Shown: positions 16,876-27,017, counted from the stretch's first letter. The stretch: 64,000 bases of DNA from Bacillota bacterium (GCA_023410475.1 JAEYPS010000018.1:1-64000), one strand, 5' to 3'. Notes: generated by a model not told the origin, from the sequence alone. Numbers and translations are program-made.

Positions 16876-18072
16876 TTACGCTTCGTCCGCAGCCTCCTCA
16901 ATTAAAGCCGCTGCCTGCCTCGACCTCGCTGCCGCCCATTGAGTGCGCTCGGTAGCGAAGATCAGTATACCGAATATGGCAAGCAGGTAGACCGGCCACG
17001 ATCCAAGGCCGATAACAGGCGACAGCAACCCGAAAAGAGGTACCATCAACGTGCCTCCAAGATAAGCGCTCGCAAACTGCAGACCCATCATACCCTGGGA
17101 ATACTTAGCTCCGAACAGCTTTGGAGTCTCGTCGAGCAGCGAAGGAAATATCGGCGCGCAGCCGACGCCAACGAGCAGCAGCCCGGCTATCTGAACCTCT
17201 CCCGAAAAAGGAATCAGTATTAAAAGCCCGGCCAGAATTGCCCCCTGACCGATACGCACCAGAGTGCGGCTTTTAATCTTAAGCGCCGCGAAGCCGCTTA
17301 ACAGCCGCCCGGCAGTAATGCCGAGATAATACATAGACGCCCATGAGGCCGCGATATCGGGAGCGATGCCCTTCACCTTGACGAAATATGTGCTGGACCA
17401 CACCCCGGCGGTATATTCGGCGGCGCAGTAAGTGAAGAACGCAAGGCACGCGAATACAGCGCCCGGCCTTCTTATAAGCTCACGGCGCGGCACAGGCACG
17501 GATATCTCCCCCGGCTTGCTTACTCCTCCCACACGTTTCCACAAAGGCAGCGATAGCGCCATTAAAACGGATATTCCCAAAAGCGTAACTGATATAGTAC
17601 GGTAAGCGCCGTGCCAGTTGCCGCCGGCGAGATATAGCGCCATTATCGCGGGCCCGGCCGTAGCTCCCACACCCCACAGGCAGTGCAGCCAGTTCATATG
17701 GTGGGCTTTGTAGTTAAGCGCAACGAAATTGTTGAGCCCCGCGTCTATCGTACCCGCACCGAGCCCGAGGGGCACGGCAAGCGCCAGCACTATCCAGAAA
17801 TGCTCTACGAAGCCCATACCCATAAGCGCCGCCGCGGTAAGAAATATCGAGACAGCCGTTACCTTGCCCGTACCGAACCGTTTTATAACGCGCTCCGACA
17901 CAAGGCTTGAGGTCACTGTGCCTACTGTTATCATTATTGATACGACTCCCGCAAGTTTAACGGGTACTCCAAGGTCGAGATGGGCCACTGGCCACGCCGC
18001 GCCAAGTATGGAATCGGGCAGCCCAAGCCCTATGAACGCGATATAGATTATAATGAGAAGCAATGTTGCCAT
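16876..18072 (-). CDS. Major facilitator superfamily transporter
   Basis: A 398-aa protein with twelve predicted membrane segments. Features include GLGLPDSILGAAWP in the first helix, the loop 2-3 region SERVIKRFGTGKV (a weak MFS motif A), GLGAGTIDAGLNNFVA in helix 4 and HHMNWLHCLWGVGATAGP in helix 5; these last two blocks recall the FucP/YfkF-like group whose members carry sugars or unknown solutes. Substrate cannot be assigned. The ATG at 18072 lacks a good ribosome site, so either expression is weak or the start is misjudged; no better start is visible. Divergent from an AraC regulator gene 182 bases away, which may control it. Confidence 0.85.
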   Translation of the reverse strand: MATLLLIIIYIAFIGLGLPDSILGAAWPVAHLDLGVPVKLAGVVSIMITVGTVTSSLVSERVIKRFGTGKVTAVSIFLTAAALMGMGFVEHFWIVLALAVPLGLGAGTIDAGLNNFVALNYKAHHMNWLHCLWGVGATAGPAIMALYLAGGNWHGAYRTISVTLLGISVLMALSLPLWKRVGGVSKPGEISVPVPRRELIRRPGAVFACLAFFTYCAAEYTAGVWSSTYFVKVKGIAPDIAASWASMYYLGITAGRLLSGFAALKIKSRTLVRIGQGAILAGLLILIPFSGEVQIAGLLLVGVGCAPIFPSLLDETPKLFGAKYSQGMMGLQFASAYLGGTLMVPLFGLLSPVIGLGSWPVYLLAIFGILIFATERTQWAAARSRQAAALIEEAADEA

Positions 18073-18254
18073 AAGATTATTTTACTTTAAAACCTCCGCT
18101 GCATTTTAAGTCCATGATATACCACCGCCGTAACGGCTTTTAAAATTTATTTGGTTGATGTACTTTAACAATAATCTTTTTCGGTGTATACCTTGCGTGT
18201 TCGATTTATGATAAAATTGTTTTATATTATCAGGTTTTGTCATGGAGTGAGATC

Positions 18255-19019
18255 ATGGGGAGCGAACATATTGAGAAAAAACTGGCGGACATGGCCTTCA
18301 GGCAGCGTGAGGAAGGTTTTTGCCACCACCTCTACAGCGATGAACTGCTGCACCTACAATACGTGCGCGACGGAGACGCAAGGGCAGTTGACGAAGCGGC
18401 ACGTATGTTTACCTCCGACGCGGTAGGCAAGGTTTCCGAAGACCCGGTGCGCAACAAGCGCTATCTTTTCGTCGCCGCCACTACACTTGCCACGCGCTTT
18501 GCCATCGAAGGCGGGATGGGGCAGGAAACGGCGTATAACCTCAGCGACCTGTTCATCAGGCAGATGGACATGTGCCAGACCGTTGGCGAGATATACAGCC
18601 TGCACCGCGACATGATAAGAGAGTTCACCGCGCGCGTCGCCTCCATAAGAAAGGCGCGCCATTACGCTAAACCCATACAGGCCGCTCTCGACGATATTTA
18701 TCTTCACCTTCACGAAACGATATCCGTCGACGAGATAGCCGAGCGCGCAGGGCTCAGCCGCTCATACTTCTCGGTTCTCTTCAAAAAGGAAGTCGGCATG
18801 TCGGTCACCGACTACATACGCCAAAAGCGCGTAGAGGCCGCGGAAAACATGCTAAAATACTCAGATTACTCTTTGCCCGAAATCAGCAGCTTTCTCGCGT
18901 TCAACTCTCAGAGCCATTTTGTAAGCGTGTTCAAGAGCGTTACCGGCATCACGCCCGGGGCTTACAGAAAAGCGCACTTTCACCGCGCCTGGGGCTCTCA
19001 AAAGTCCCGCGACAGATAG
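18255..19019 (+). CDS. AraC-family transcriptional regulator
   Basis: A 254-aa regulator. Residues ~150-250 are a complete AraC DNA-binding domain with two helix-turn-helix units: SVDEIAERAGLSRSYFSVLF and LPEISSFLAFNSQSHFVSVF, ending with GITPGAYRKAH. The N-terminal part (DPVRNKRYLFVAATTLATR, GGMGQETAYNLSDLFIRQMD) is the helical domain common in Clostridia AraC proteins that lack a sugar cupin; its ligand is unknown. I chose the ATG at 18255, eight bases after GGAG, over an in-frame ATG at 18237. Divergent from the MFS gene, likely its target. Its 3' end overlaps the convergent GNAT gene by 22 bases. Confidence 0.9.
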   Translation: MGSEHIEKKLADMAFRQREEGFCHHLYSDELLHLQYVRDGDARAVDEAARMFTSDAVGKVSEDPVRNKRYLFVAATTLATRFAIEGGMGQETAYNLSDLFIRQMDMCQTVGEIYSLHRDMIREFTARVASIRKARHYAKPIQAALDDIYLHLHETISVDEIAERAGLSRSYFSVLFKKEVGMSVTDYIRQKRVEAAENMLKYSDYSLPEISSFLAFNSQSHFVSVFKSVTGITPGAYRKAHFHRAWGSQKSRDR

Positions 19020-19909
19020 ACCATATCGACGAGCTGCACACCTTCCTCGTACATGGGGTGGTCGTAGTTGTCGGTGAAGAAGTTTTTAACGATATGATCC
19101 CGCTTAAAACCGCACTTTTCGTAAAAAGACAAAATCGTTGGGCAGTCGCCCGTGCCCACTGTCATCCTTGAATACCTGCCGCGATACCGCTCAAACAAAA
19201 ACTCAATCATTGCCCTTGCGTATCCCCTTCTCCTGCATTCCGGCACGCAAGCGATGTTTTTCAGCTCAAGGACGCCTTCTCCCTCGTTTGTCACGACGCA
19301 AACGCAGCGCGCGTTGTTTTTTTCTAATAACGCGTACATATCGCCGCGCTCAAGATAGCGCTCTATCATACTTTCCTGCTCGTCGGCGAGCAGCAAAAGC
19401 TCAAGATAACTCTTTTTATCCGTGATCACCGGTTCTATGCTTACGTCCCGAAGATCAAGGCTCATAGGAACGCAGCGCGACTCGTCGGGTACAAATCCGA
19501 ATGATTCGTACAAAGCACGCCCCTGCTCCGTCGCTTTAAGATCAATATACGACAGCGAACGCGCCCGTGCGTACGCAACGGCCATCCGCATCATCTCTTT
19601 CGCGGCGCCGCGGCGGCGAAAGGCAGGCCTCGTATAAACGTTCAGTATCGTACCGGCCCGCCCTGAAGGAACTCTCTGATTTGCAGGCATCTCGATTATC
19701 AGCAGAAACACAGCAGCTGCAGCTTCGCCGTTTTCCCGCGCTATATACGCGATAAGGTCGCGCCCGAGGTGCGCCTCAAAATACAAAGGGAGCTGCTTTT
19801 CTATGGTTTCGCTCTCGTCGCCGCAAAGTTTTCCGTGTTCTTTTAAAAATTCCATTCTCATGCCGGTAAGCGCCGCAATATCGGCCTTATTGGCTTTGCG
19901 GTATTCCAT
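18998..19909 (-). CDS. Tandem GNAT acetyltransferase-domain protein
   Basis: A 303-aa cytoplasmic protein with two GNAT folds in series. The first (residues 1 to ~150) has the acetyl-CoA loop TRPAFRRRGAAKEMM and ends ESFGFVPDES; the second (~155-303) has CVPECRRRGYARAMIEF and EKCGFKRDHIVKNFF. Both keep the R/Q-x-x-G-x-G/A-like loop (RRRGAA, RRRGYA), so both may bind acetyl-CoA. The acceptor is unknown; candidates are amines, antibiotics or peptides. Start chosen at 19909, five bases after GGAGG; an in-frame ATG at 19921 lacks a site. It lies 54 bases downstream of the MATE exporter gene on the same strand and could be in its operon. Tail-to-tail overlap with the AraC gene. Confidence 0.85.
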   Translation of the reverse strand: MEYRKANKADIAALTGMRMEFLKEHGKLCGDESETIEKQLPLYFEAHLGRDLIAYIARENGEAAAAVFLLIIEMPANQRVPSGRAGTILNVYTRPAFRRRGAAKEMMRMAVAYARARSLSYIDLKATEQGRALYESFGFVPDESRCVPMSLDLRDVSIEPVITDKKSYLELLLLADEQESMIERYLERGDMYALLEKNNARCVCVVTNEGEGVLELKNIACVPECRRRGYARAMIEFLFERYRGRYSRMTVGTGDCPTILSFYEKCGFKRDHIVKNFFTDNYDHPMYEEGVQLVDMVYLSRDF

Positions 19910-19963
19910 AAACACCTCCATTAAAAGTTATGCATATAAGCAAGCCGCTCGCCATAAGGCTGA

Positions 19964-21340
19964 TTACAGCCTTTCGTGATACAGCTCGCAACCCGCGGCG
20001 CTGCCGAATCGTTTCCTGAACACCGCGTAATAGCTTATTACAAGCAGTATAGCGGCGGCTACCCAACCTATCCCGACAGAGAAGTAAACTCCCCATACTC
20101 CTATAAACACCGGCAGAACGAATACGGAGAGCACGCGCATCGCCATCTCGATAAAGCCCGAAAGCATAGGTATCGACGAGTTGCCCATCCCCTGCAGCGC
20201 GCTCCGGTAGATGAGCAAAAGATACAGCGACGGCAGGCAAATGGAAATGGCAAGAAGGTTGCGATAGCCTATCTCGGCTACCGCCGCTATTTCGGCAGCG
20301 TCGCCGCTTACAAACAGCATAACCATTTCGCGCCCGAACATTGCCGTAAGCGAGGCTGCTGCAACTGAGCTTATTATGGCTATGCGCAGCGCTGTACGCA
20401 TCCCGCTGCGGATTCGGTCGGGCTTGGCCGCGCCGTAGTTTTGGGCGACAAACACGCTGACGGCGCCGTCAAGGGAAAAGCCGACTATGTTCATTATGCC
20501 AAGATATTTATACGCTGCAGCTATTCCCGCTACGTAAAGGGTGCCGTAGCCGTTTATTACATATTGTACGAGCAGCCCGCCCGCCTCTATTATGGTATTG
20601 CGCAGCGCGAGCGGCCCGCCCAGCCTTATAAGCGCCAGCGCCTCAGCTCTTCCGTCCTTAAAGTCCTGCCTGCCGATTCGCGCGGCGTCTATGCCGCGCA
20701 GCCTCATGATACAGAATAAAAACGCGCAGAATGTCGCGATGGCCGTAGCGATTGCCACGCCCTCGACCCCCATGCCGAGCAGCCCTACAAACATAAGGTC
20801 TAGCGCTATGTTTACAACGCTCGATATCACGACGCTTATAAGAGGAGTGCGGCTGTTGCCGAGCGCGCGCAGCACGGCCGAGCTTACATTGTAGGCAAAC
20901 ATGCCCGGTATGGCCGCGAACACCCACAGCAGATATGAATAAGCGCCGTCTATGATGTCGGCAGGCGTATTGACCATTACGAGCATAGGGCGCAGCAGTA
21001 CAAGGCATGCCGCCGTTACAGCCGCAGAGAAAATGGCTGTGAGCATTATCGACTGAGCAATTGAGCGTTTGAGCCCTGAAAAATCCTTTGCGCCGAAACG
21101 CTGCGCGAACACCGTGCCGAAGCCGTGCGCAACGCCGAATACAAGCCCGAGCACAAGCCAATAATAAAACCCCGCGGCGCCTATGGCGGCAAACGCGTTT
21201 ACCCCTATTATACGGCCCACTATAACGCTGTCGACTATGAAGTAAAGCTCCTGAAATATATTGCTCATAAGCAGCGGCAGCGCGAATATTATAATATGGC
21301 GAAGAGTCCTGCCCTTCGTCATATCCGTTGTCTTGCTCAT
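19964..21340 (-). CDS. MATE-family efflux transporter
   Basis: A 458-aa polytopic protein with twelve membrane segments, the DinF/NorM-like MATE fold. Marker segments are LPLLMSNIFQELYFIVDSVIVGR near the N-terminus (key NIFQ..Y...D...VGR), GFGTVFAQRFGAKD, SSAVLRALGNSRTP in the first half and the corresponding YRSALQGMGNSSIP in the second. MATE proteins export cationic drugs or metabolites by sodium or proton exchange; the substrate here is unknown. The gene starts 27 bases after the beta-mannosidase gene and precedes the GNAT gene, so the three may share a transcript. Start preceded by AAGGA. Confidence 0.9.
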   Translation of the reverse strand: MSKTTDMTKGRTLRHIIIFALPLLMSNIFQELYFIVDSVIVGRIIGVNAFAAIGAAGFYYWLVLGLVFGVAHGFGTVFAQRFGAKDFSGLKRSIAQSIMLTAIFSAAVTAACLVLLRPMLVMVNTPADIIDGAYSYLLWVFAAIPGMFAYNVSSAVLRALGNSRTPLISVVISSVVNIALDLMFVGLLGMGVEGVAIATAIATFCAFLFCIMRLRGIDAARIGRQDFKDGRAEALALIRLGGPLALRNTIIEAGGLLVQYVINGYGTLYVAGIAAAYKYLGIMNIVGFSLDGAVSVFVAQNYGAAKPDRIRSGMRTALRIAIISSVAAASLTAMFGREMVMLFVSGDAAEIAAVAEIGYRNLLAISICLPSLYLLLIYRSALQGMGNSSIPMLSGFIEMAMRVLSVFVLPVFIGVWGVYFSVGIGWVAAAILLVISYYAVFRKRFGSAAGCELYHERL

Positions 21341-21367
21341 TTTAAATCCTTATTTAATTACCGCCGT

Positions 21368-23797
21368 TTATTTTATATCGAATACGCTGCGGACAGATAT
21401 GCTGCCGGGCTCGCCGCGCAGTATCTTAACGCGCCGCTCGCCGCCGTTCATATCAAAATAGTTGTCGCTCAGCACAGTATCCCCGCCGCATATTATCTCT
21501 ACCGACCTCGCATACGCCGAAGCCTTTACCACTATCTCATCTCCTTCTATGCGCGCAGATAGCCTCGGGTCCTCAAACTTAAAATGCTTTGGCGGGCAGA
21601 ACAGCACGCTTGCGCCGCTTGTTGTTTCGCCTGCGCTCTCGAGCTGATACGCATAGTAACAGCCAAATGTGTCTTCGCTTGAAAAATCCTGCAAGGGCAG
21701 CCATACCGCCGAATATGCGGGAACGCTGACCTTAAACTCCCCCTCTTTTATAACGCTTGCGTCCGGCCTTCTGAGCGACCATCTCGCGACTCCGGTAAAC
21801 TCCTGTGAGGTCTCGTTGCTGACACTTAGCCTCGCGCTCTTTTCAAGCTCGAACGGCTCGGCGTTGACGTTCATGTTCTGGGAGAGCACCCCTTCCTCGT
21901 GGCAAGAGATCAACACGGGCGCGAAAAATCTCTTCATATAATAGTGCAGCGCCTTCCATCTTCCGAAATAGTCTATGCTCGACCAACTCGCGACAGGCCA
22001 GCAGTCGTTAAGCTGCCAGATAACCGCACCCATGCAGCGGCCGCGGTTCCTGCGCCAGTGCTCCACGCCGTACTGCATCGCCTGAGCCTGAAGAAGCTGT
22101 GAAGCGTATACAAGCGTGTCGAGGTCTTTGGGGTACAGGTACATCTGAGACAGGTACTGAAGTATCTTGCCGTTCGCGGACGCGTTGCGCTGATGTTTTT
22201 CCATCACGTATGAAAACACGTTGCGGTCGGTGGGCTCGGTAAAAGCCTCTATCGTTTTAACGCACGGAAACGACTGGAAGCCAAACTCCGACACATAACG
22301 GAACGTATGGTTGCGGTAATCGGTGAACGGCAGGCCGCCGTGCCATACCTCCCAGTAGTGAACGTCCCCCCTGTCTGGGTCGTTGGGTTTGTCAAAGCTG
22401 CCTCCCGAAGACGGGCTCGCGGGCCAGTAGAATGTCTGCGGGTCTTCCGCCTTTAAAATCTGCGGGAATATGTATTCGTACATCTTAATATAGTCTGCTT
22501 TCTGACGGTCGCTCGAAACCCATTCGCCCATTGCCACGAACATCTCCATCTCGTTGTTGCCGCACCACAGCCCGAGAGACGCGTGGTGTCTTATGCGCCT
22601 TACGTTGTCCTTTATTTCTGCGCGTATGTTTTGCTCAAATTCATCGGTAAGATTATAGACGGCGCAAGCGAACATAAAATCCTGCCAGACGACAAGGCCA
22701 AGCTCGTCGCATATATCATAGAAGAAATCATCCGGGTAATACCCTCCGCCCCACACTCTTATAACGTTGAAATGAGCTTGGGCGGCGTCCTCAAGCAGCC
22801 GGCGCGTGCGCTCTTTGTTCACGCGGCTCAATATATTGTCCTCGGGGATATAATCCGCGCCCATGGCAAAAAACTCCACTCCGTTGACGCAGTGCGCAAA
22901 GCTTTCACCCCACTCGTCTTTCTTTACGCTCATCGTCATAGTACGAAGGCCGACGCGGCGCTCCCAAGCGTCCAGCCCTTTTCCTTCGCATGTAAGCTCG
23001 GCGCGCACTGTATATAACGGCTGCCCGCCAAGGCCGTTCGGCCACCAAAGCTGCGGGTCTTCTATCGATATGTCGCAATCCGTCCCTTCGGCAGACCATA
23101 CCTGACCTGCGGGTGAAGTTACCGTCATTTTAACACTTATATCCCTGTTTGAGTTTATACTTTCGATCGATGCCTCCGTATGCAGCGTAACACGCCCGTT
23201 TTCATGCCGCTGAGTTACGTAAACGCTTTCGATGCGCGCTGTTTCTATGCCGATGAGTGAAATGTCACGCCATATTCCGGCATCGGGCAGCCTCGGGCCC
23301 CAATCCCAGCCGAACATGCAATGAGCCTTGCGCAGCAGCGGGAATCCTCTCATGGCGTCGGCCGTGCCGTCGGCACGTGACGACTCGTATGCCTCACGGA
23401 TATATTTCGTGGGCGATGCAAACTTTATCTCTATATCGTTGAGACCGGCGGCAAGCAGCGCGCGCACGTCAAACTCCCACGTCCTATGCATATTGTCGGC
23501 GCTGCCCGCGTGTTTACCGTTGATCGTAATAGCCGCAAGCGTATCAAGCCCTTCGCACCTTAGCAGCACACGCTCGCACGCCAGCAGCTCTTCGGGCATT
23601 TCAAACGATTTCGTATAAACAAAGTCGTTTTCCATAAGTGTAAGCGCAGCAGTCTCATTATCTCGCCGGTATGGGTCCTGCATTGCCCCTGCGGCTAAAA
23701 GGTCGGAAAATACCGACCCGGGTACAGTGGCAGGATATGAACCTTTGCCTTTTTCAAAGCGCATTTTCCATGGACCGTTAAGTGAGAATGTAGTCAT
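21368..23797 (-). CDS. Beta-mannosidase, glycoside hydrolase family 2
   Basis: An 809-aa cytoplasmic exo-hydrolase expected to release mannose from the non-reducing end of beta-1,4-manno-oligosaccharides. The order is GH2 sugar-binding domain (residues ~1-175, FSLNGPWKMRFEKG), immunoglobulin-like domain (~175-275) and TIM barrel (~280-620). The acid/base is E416 in CGNNEMEMF, the nucleophile E504 in YVSEFGFQSFP, and IRVWGGGYYPDDFFYD is a beta-mannosidase-type block. There is no signal peptide. AAGGAG precedes the ATG. It is divergent from the LacI regulator gene and shares its 262-base control region, with several AACG(A/C)TT sites, so it should be part of the same regulon. Confidence 0.9.
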   Translation of the reverse strand: MTTFSLNGPWKMRFEKGKGSYPATVPGSVFSDLLAAGAMQDPYRRDNETAALTLMENDFVYTKSFEMPEELLACERVLLRCEGLDTLAAITINGKHAGSADNMHRTWEFDVRALLAAGLNDIEIKFASPTKYIREAYESSRADGTADAMRGFPLLRKAHCMFGWDWGPRLPDAGIWRDISLIGIETARIESVYVTQRHENGRVTLHTEASIESINSNRDISVKMTVTSPAGQVWSAEGTDCDISIEDPQLWWPNGLGGQPLYTVRAELTCEGKGLDAWERRVGLRTMTMSVKKDEWGESFAHCVNGVEFFAMGADYIPEDNILSRVNKERTRRLLEDAAQAHFNVIRVWGGGYYPDDFFYDICDELGLVVWQDFMFACAVYNLTDEFEQNIRAEIKDNVRRIRHHASLGLWCGNNEMEMFVAMGEWVSSDRQKADYIKMYEYIFPQILKAEDPQTFYWPASPSSGGSFDKPNDPDRGDVHYWEVWHGGLPFTDYRNHTFRYVSEFGFQSFPCVKTIEAFTEPTDRNVFSYVMEKHQRNASANGKILQYLSQMYLYPKDLDTLVYASQLLQAQAMQYGVEHWRRNRGRCMGAVIWQLNDCWPVASWSSIDYFGRWKALHYYMKRFFAPVLISCHEEGVLSQNMNVNAEPFELEKSARLSVSNETSQEFTGVARWSLRRPDASVIKEGEFKVSVPAYSAVWLPLQDFSSEDTFGCYYAYQLESAGETTSGASVLFCPPKHFKFEDPRLSARIEGDEIVVKASAYARSVEIICGGDTVLSDNYFDMNGGERRVKILRGEPGSISVRSVFDIK

Positions 23798-23893
23798 AAA
23801 CGCCCAAAACTCCTTCTATAATATAATGTAACATACTATTATCCAAGAGATTCCGAAGTGTCACATAAATGGTATAACATTTTGGACATATGT

Positions 23894-24020
23894 CAAGCGT
23901 TTTTCTTAAACGATTGAACTGAACTGCTAAAACGCTTCTGTAAAAAAGAAAAACATACAAAAAAATAGACTTGACATACAAAATTTATGATAATATAATT
24001 GGGCTAAGAAAACGATTAAG
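23894..24020. promoter_or_regulatory. Divergent control region with four LacI-type sites
   Basis: Between the beta-mannosidase and first LacI genes, copies of AAACG(A/C)TT occur at 23895-23904 (as AAGCGTTTTT), 23908-23915, 23929-23937 and 24009-24017. The last sits right after the predicted start of the lacI transcript. The same word recurs in the second LacI control region (34786-35006), as expected if paralogous regulators share a site. Confidence 0.65.
23971..23999 (+). promoter_or_regulatory. Consensus promoter for the first LacI gene and ABC operon
   Basis: TTGACA (23971-23976), a 17-base spacer and TATAAT (23994-23999): an exact match to the vegetative sigma consensus. The AAAACGATT site at 24009 lies at about +4 to +12, a position that would allow repression by blocking transcription. 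Confidence 0.88.
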
Positions 24021-24059
24021 TTACACTTGTCACTACACAGAAGCAGAGGATACGCGGAT

Positions 24060-25067
24060 ATGGTAACAATAAGGCAAATCGCAGAAGAGTGTGGCGTATC
24101 GGTGGCTTCAGTCAGCAAGGCGCTCAACAACGCGCCTGATATCGGTCCTGAGACTGCCAAGCGGATCCGGCAGATAGCTAAATCGCTTGGGTATTTTCCA
24201 AACGCCGCAGCCCGCGCGCTTAGAACGAATCATTCTTACAACATCGGAGTCCTGTTTGTTGACGGGACGAGAAGCGGCTTGACACATGAATATTTTTCGC
24301 AGGTGCTTGACAGCCTTAAGAACGAGGCGGAGCGGCAGGGTTATGATGTTACGTTCATAAGCCGCAACATCGGCGACAGCAGCATGAGTTATCTTGAGCA
24401 CTGCAAGTACAGGAATTGCGACGGAGTCGTAATAGCAAGCGTTGATTTTCACGACTCATCGATCACCGACCTTGTAAAAAGCAGTATTCCGATAGTCACC
24501 ATCGATTACATTTTTGATAATTGCAGCGCGGTTCTGTCGGATAATGTACAAAGCATGCGCGATCTTGTCCGCTTCGTATACAGCAGGGGCCACCGCAAAG
24601 TAGCCTACATACACGGCGAGGATACGGCCGTTACACGCTTTCGGCTTGCCAGCTTTTATAAGACATGCGAGGAGCTCGGCATGGAGGTTCCCGATAAATA
24701 CGTCCGAAAAGGCGCCTACCACGATCCGCGTGTCGGCGGACTTGCGACGCGAGAACTGCTGGCTCTGCGCGAACGGCCCACCTGTATAATGTATCCCGAC
24801 GATTTTTCGTTTATGGGAGGAATGAACGAGATCGAGCGCCAGGGGCTCTCTATCCCGGATGATATAAGCGTTACCGGTTACGACGGGATATACTTAAGTC
24901 AGGTGCTTCGCCCCAAGCTGACTACGTTGAAGCAGGATTCCGTTCAGATAGGAGAGCAGGCAGCCAAGCTTCTCGTCAACGCTATTAAATCGCCTAAAAC
25001 GTACATACCCAGCCGGGTCGTCGTACCGGGCGTCGTATGGGAAGGCGAAACTGTAAAACAGCTTTAA
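24060..25067 (+). CDS. LacI-family transcriptional regulator (copy 1)
   Basis: A 335-aa regulator: N-terminal helix-turn-helix (TIRQIAEECGVSVASVSKALN, key ASVSKALN) and hinge helix ARALRT, then a periplasmic-binding-type ligand domain (NIGVLFVDGTRSGLTHEYF, RPTCIMYPDDFSFMGG, ISVTGYDGIYLSQVL). The ligand is probably a sugar from the imported oligosaccharides. ATG at 24060 is chosen by alignment to copy 2 and a weak AGAGGA; an in-frame TTG at 24027 is less likely. It heads the ABC importer genes, with only 61 bases to the binding-protein gene, and is divergent from beta-mannosidase. It is a clear paralogue of the regulator at 33761-34777, differing mostly in the ligand domain, including the shared DDFSF.GG.NEIER.GLSIPDD region. 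Confidence 0.92.
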   Translation: MVTIRQIAEECGVSVASVSKALNNAPDIGPETAKRIRQIAKSLGYFPNAAARALRTNHSYNIGVLFVDGTRSGLTHEYFSQVLDSLKNEAERQGYDVTFISRNIGDSSMSYLEHCKYRNCDGVVIASVDFHDSSITDLVKSSIPIVTIDYIFDNCSAVLSDNVQSMRDLVRFVYSRGHRKVAYIHGEDTAVTRFRLASFYKTCEELGMEVPDKYVRKGAYHDPRVGGLATRELLALRERPTCIMYPDDFSFMGGMNEIERQGLSIPDDISVTGYDGIYLSQVLRPKLTTLKQDSVQIGEQAAKLLVNAIKSPKTYIPSRVVVPGVVWEGETVKQL

Positions 25068-25080
25068 CTAGATATTTGCT

Positions 25081-25103
25081 TTAAGGCCGCAAAGCGGTCT
25101 TAA
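25081..25103 (+). promoter_or_regulatory. Stem-loop between lacI and the binding-protein gene
   Basis: TTAAGGCCGC (25081-25090) pairs with GCGGTCTTAA (25094-25103) with one G-U pair and a 3-base loop. No U tract follows, so it is not a terminator; it may protect the 5' end of a processed binding-protein mRNA. It is immediately followed by AACGATAAA, close to the LacI word. Confidence 0.55.
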
Positions 25104-25128
25104 CGATAAAATATAAGGAGGATCAATC

Positions 25129-27000
25129 ATGAAGAGGACATGGAAGATACTGGCGTTAATGATGGCGATCATTATGGTATGTGCAATGATGTTTGCCTGC
25201 ACGCAGACGCCTGCCACCACCTCAGAATCACCGGCGGCGCCGCCAGTTGACGAGCCGTCTGTAGAACCCCAGCCGGAGCCGGTTACACCCGGCGGTCCGC
25301 TGCCGCGTAACGAGACTATCTATATGGCCGGTTTCCAGTATGGCGCCATAAAGGGCTGGAATCCGTACAGCGGTGACATGAACAACGCTATCGGCGTAAC
25401 GGAAGAGCCCGCAAGACAGGTCGTTCACGAGACACTGTATATGTACAACCTGCTTGACGGCAAAATGTATCCGCTGCTCGCAGACGGCGACTATCAGTGG
25501 AACGCCGATCAGACAGAGATGACCGTCAAGATCAATCCTGACGCGAAGTGGAGCGACGGCACGCCCGTCACGGCTGAAGACGTTGCCTATACGTACGCCT
25601 CACACCTTAAGTACGAGACGAACAGAGGGCTTGAATTCGGTCCTTTCATCGAGAAGATCGAAGCGGTAGACGCCTCGACCTGCAAGATATACTCTAAGCT
25701 CGATGACAAAGGCAGCCCCGTTAACCCGCTTATGGTCGTATTCTTCCTCGGTAAGTGCTTTATTAATCAGAAAGCCTTCACCGAGAAACTGGAAGAGCGC
25801 TCAGGCGGAGCCGCCGATGCGTTCAAGAACGATCCCTGCGACGATTTTGTGGCATCCGGCCCGTACAAGAGCTTCTATGCCGACGAGACGAAGGTCGTCT
25901 ACATCCGTGACGACAATTATTGGGGCAAGGCTGCGTCCATGTGGGGCAAGCTGCCTGTTCCGAAATACATGTGCCATGTAATCTACAGCGGAAACGATGC
26001 TTCACAGGCTGCGTTCGAAGCCGGCGAAGTAGACGTCAACCAGCAGTTCCTCCCCAACATTCAGGATCTGTGGCTGAAGAAGGGGCTGCCCATCTCTACA
26101 TACATCGACGAGCCACCGTACGGCATCTGCACAGCGATACCGACGGCATGGTACAACATGAAGTCTTACGGCCTTGATCAGGCGGCAATACGTAAAGCCA
26201 TAGCGCTTGCGGTTGACTACGACGCGATAATAGCCAATGCTATGACGAACCAGAGCCCGACATTCAAAGATGTTCCGCGTTCCATCATGAACCCGACGGA
26301 AGGCGAGCAGGCAACGTTCGATCACGCCGCGGTTAAAGACCTGCAGTGGGCCGGAAGCGACATAGAGGGCGCAAAGAAGCTGCTCGACGACGCCGGCATA
26401 GTCGATAAAGACGGAGACGGCTGGCGCGAATACAAAGGCAAGAACCTTGAATACAAGGCTTGCTGCCCCGAAGGCTGGACGGACTGGCAGGCGGCTATGG
26501 AAATAGTGGCGAAGGCCGGACAGGACATCGGCATCAATATCACGACGTTCTTCCCCACGTGGGACGTATACCAGACCGTGTTCACGAACGGCAACCAGAC
26601 CGAATATGACATATTCATGTGGTCGGGCGACGGCGCCAGCGCAACACAGCCCTGGTCGCGCGTCCGTCAGTTCATGAGCAGCGAATTTGTAGGCCAGGAG
26701 AACAACTGGGTAGGCAACTACGGCGGATTCTCCAACAAGAGAGCCGACGAGATTATCGCGGCGATCCCGATAGAGACCGATGCGGCTAAGCTCAAGGCGC
26801 TCTACACCGAAGCGGTTCAGATCTACCTCACCGAGGTTCCTTCGTTCGCGCTGATGTATCGTCCGCAGCTGTTCCACGCTGTGAACGAGTCCGTATGGAC
26901 GAACTACCCCGAACTGGGCGACGGCAACAATATCCCGCCGACAAACCTGATGTGCGGATACGGCATGGCCGGCCTCTACAATCTGGAGCTTGTTGAATAA
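25129..27000 (+). CDS. ABC transporter substrate-binding lipoprotein, family 5 (Opp type)
   Basis: A 623-aa lipoprotein that should capture solute outside the membrane for the Opp-type importer encoded next. Signal peptide with lipobox MFAC, cysteine 24, then a Pro/Thr/Ser-rich linker (residues ~25-62) and an SBP_bac_5 domain: [25 protein letters not shown] (key WSDG.PVTAEDV), [35 protein letters not shown]. The family is named for oligopeptides, but in Thermotoga and other anaerobes members bind cello- and manno-oligosaccharides, and the neighbours here (GH3, GH2, GH94, GH1) favour a sugar ligand. Ribosome site AAGGAGG. Followed by a stable intergenic hairpin that probably raises its level above the permeases. 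Confidence 0.92.
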   Translation: MKRTWKILALMMAIIMVCAMMFACTQTPATTSESPAAPPVDEPSVEPQPEPVTPGGPLPRNETIYMAGFQYGAIKGWNPYSGDMNNAIGVTEEPARQVVHETLYMYNLLDGKMYPLLADGDYQWNADQTEMTVKINPDAKWSDGTPVTAEDVAYTYASHLKYETNRGLEFGPFIEKIEAVDASTCKIYSKLDDKGSPVNPLMVVFFLGKCFINQKAFTEKLEERSGGAADAFKNDPCDDFVASGPYKSFYADETKVVYIRDDNYWGKAASMWGKLPVPKYMCHVIYSGNDASQAAFEAGEVDVNQQFLPNIQDLWLKKGLPISTYIDEPPYGICTAIPTAWYNMKSYGLDQAAIRKAIALAVDYDAIIANAMTNQSPTFKDVPRSIMNPTEGEQATFDHAAVKDLQWAGSDIEGAKKLLDDAGIVDKDGDGWREYKGKNLEYKACCPEGWTDWQAAMEIVAKAGQDIGINITTFFPTWDVYQTVFTNGNQTEYDIFMWSGDGASATQPWSRVRQFMSSEFVGQENNWVGNYGGFSNKRADEIIAAIPIETDAAKLKALYTEAVQIYLTEVPSFALMYRPQLFHAVNESVWTNYPELGDGNNIPPTNLMCGYGMAGLYNLELVE

Positions 27001-27017
27001 AAACTAGATAACCGAGG

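Noticed and set aside
26002..26877. 291-codon open frame on the minus strand
   Set aside because: Antisense to the substrate-binding protein gene, which has a lipobox, a domain match and an operon context.
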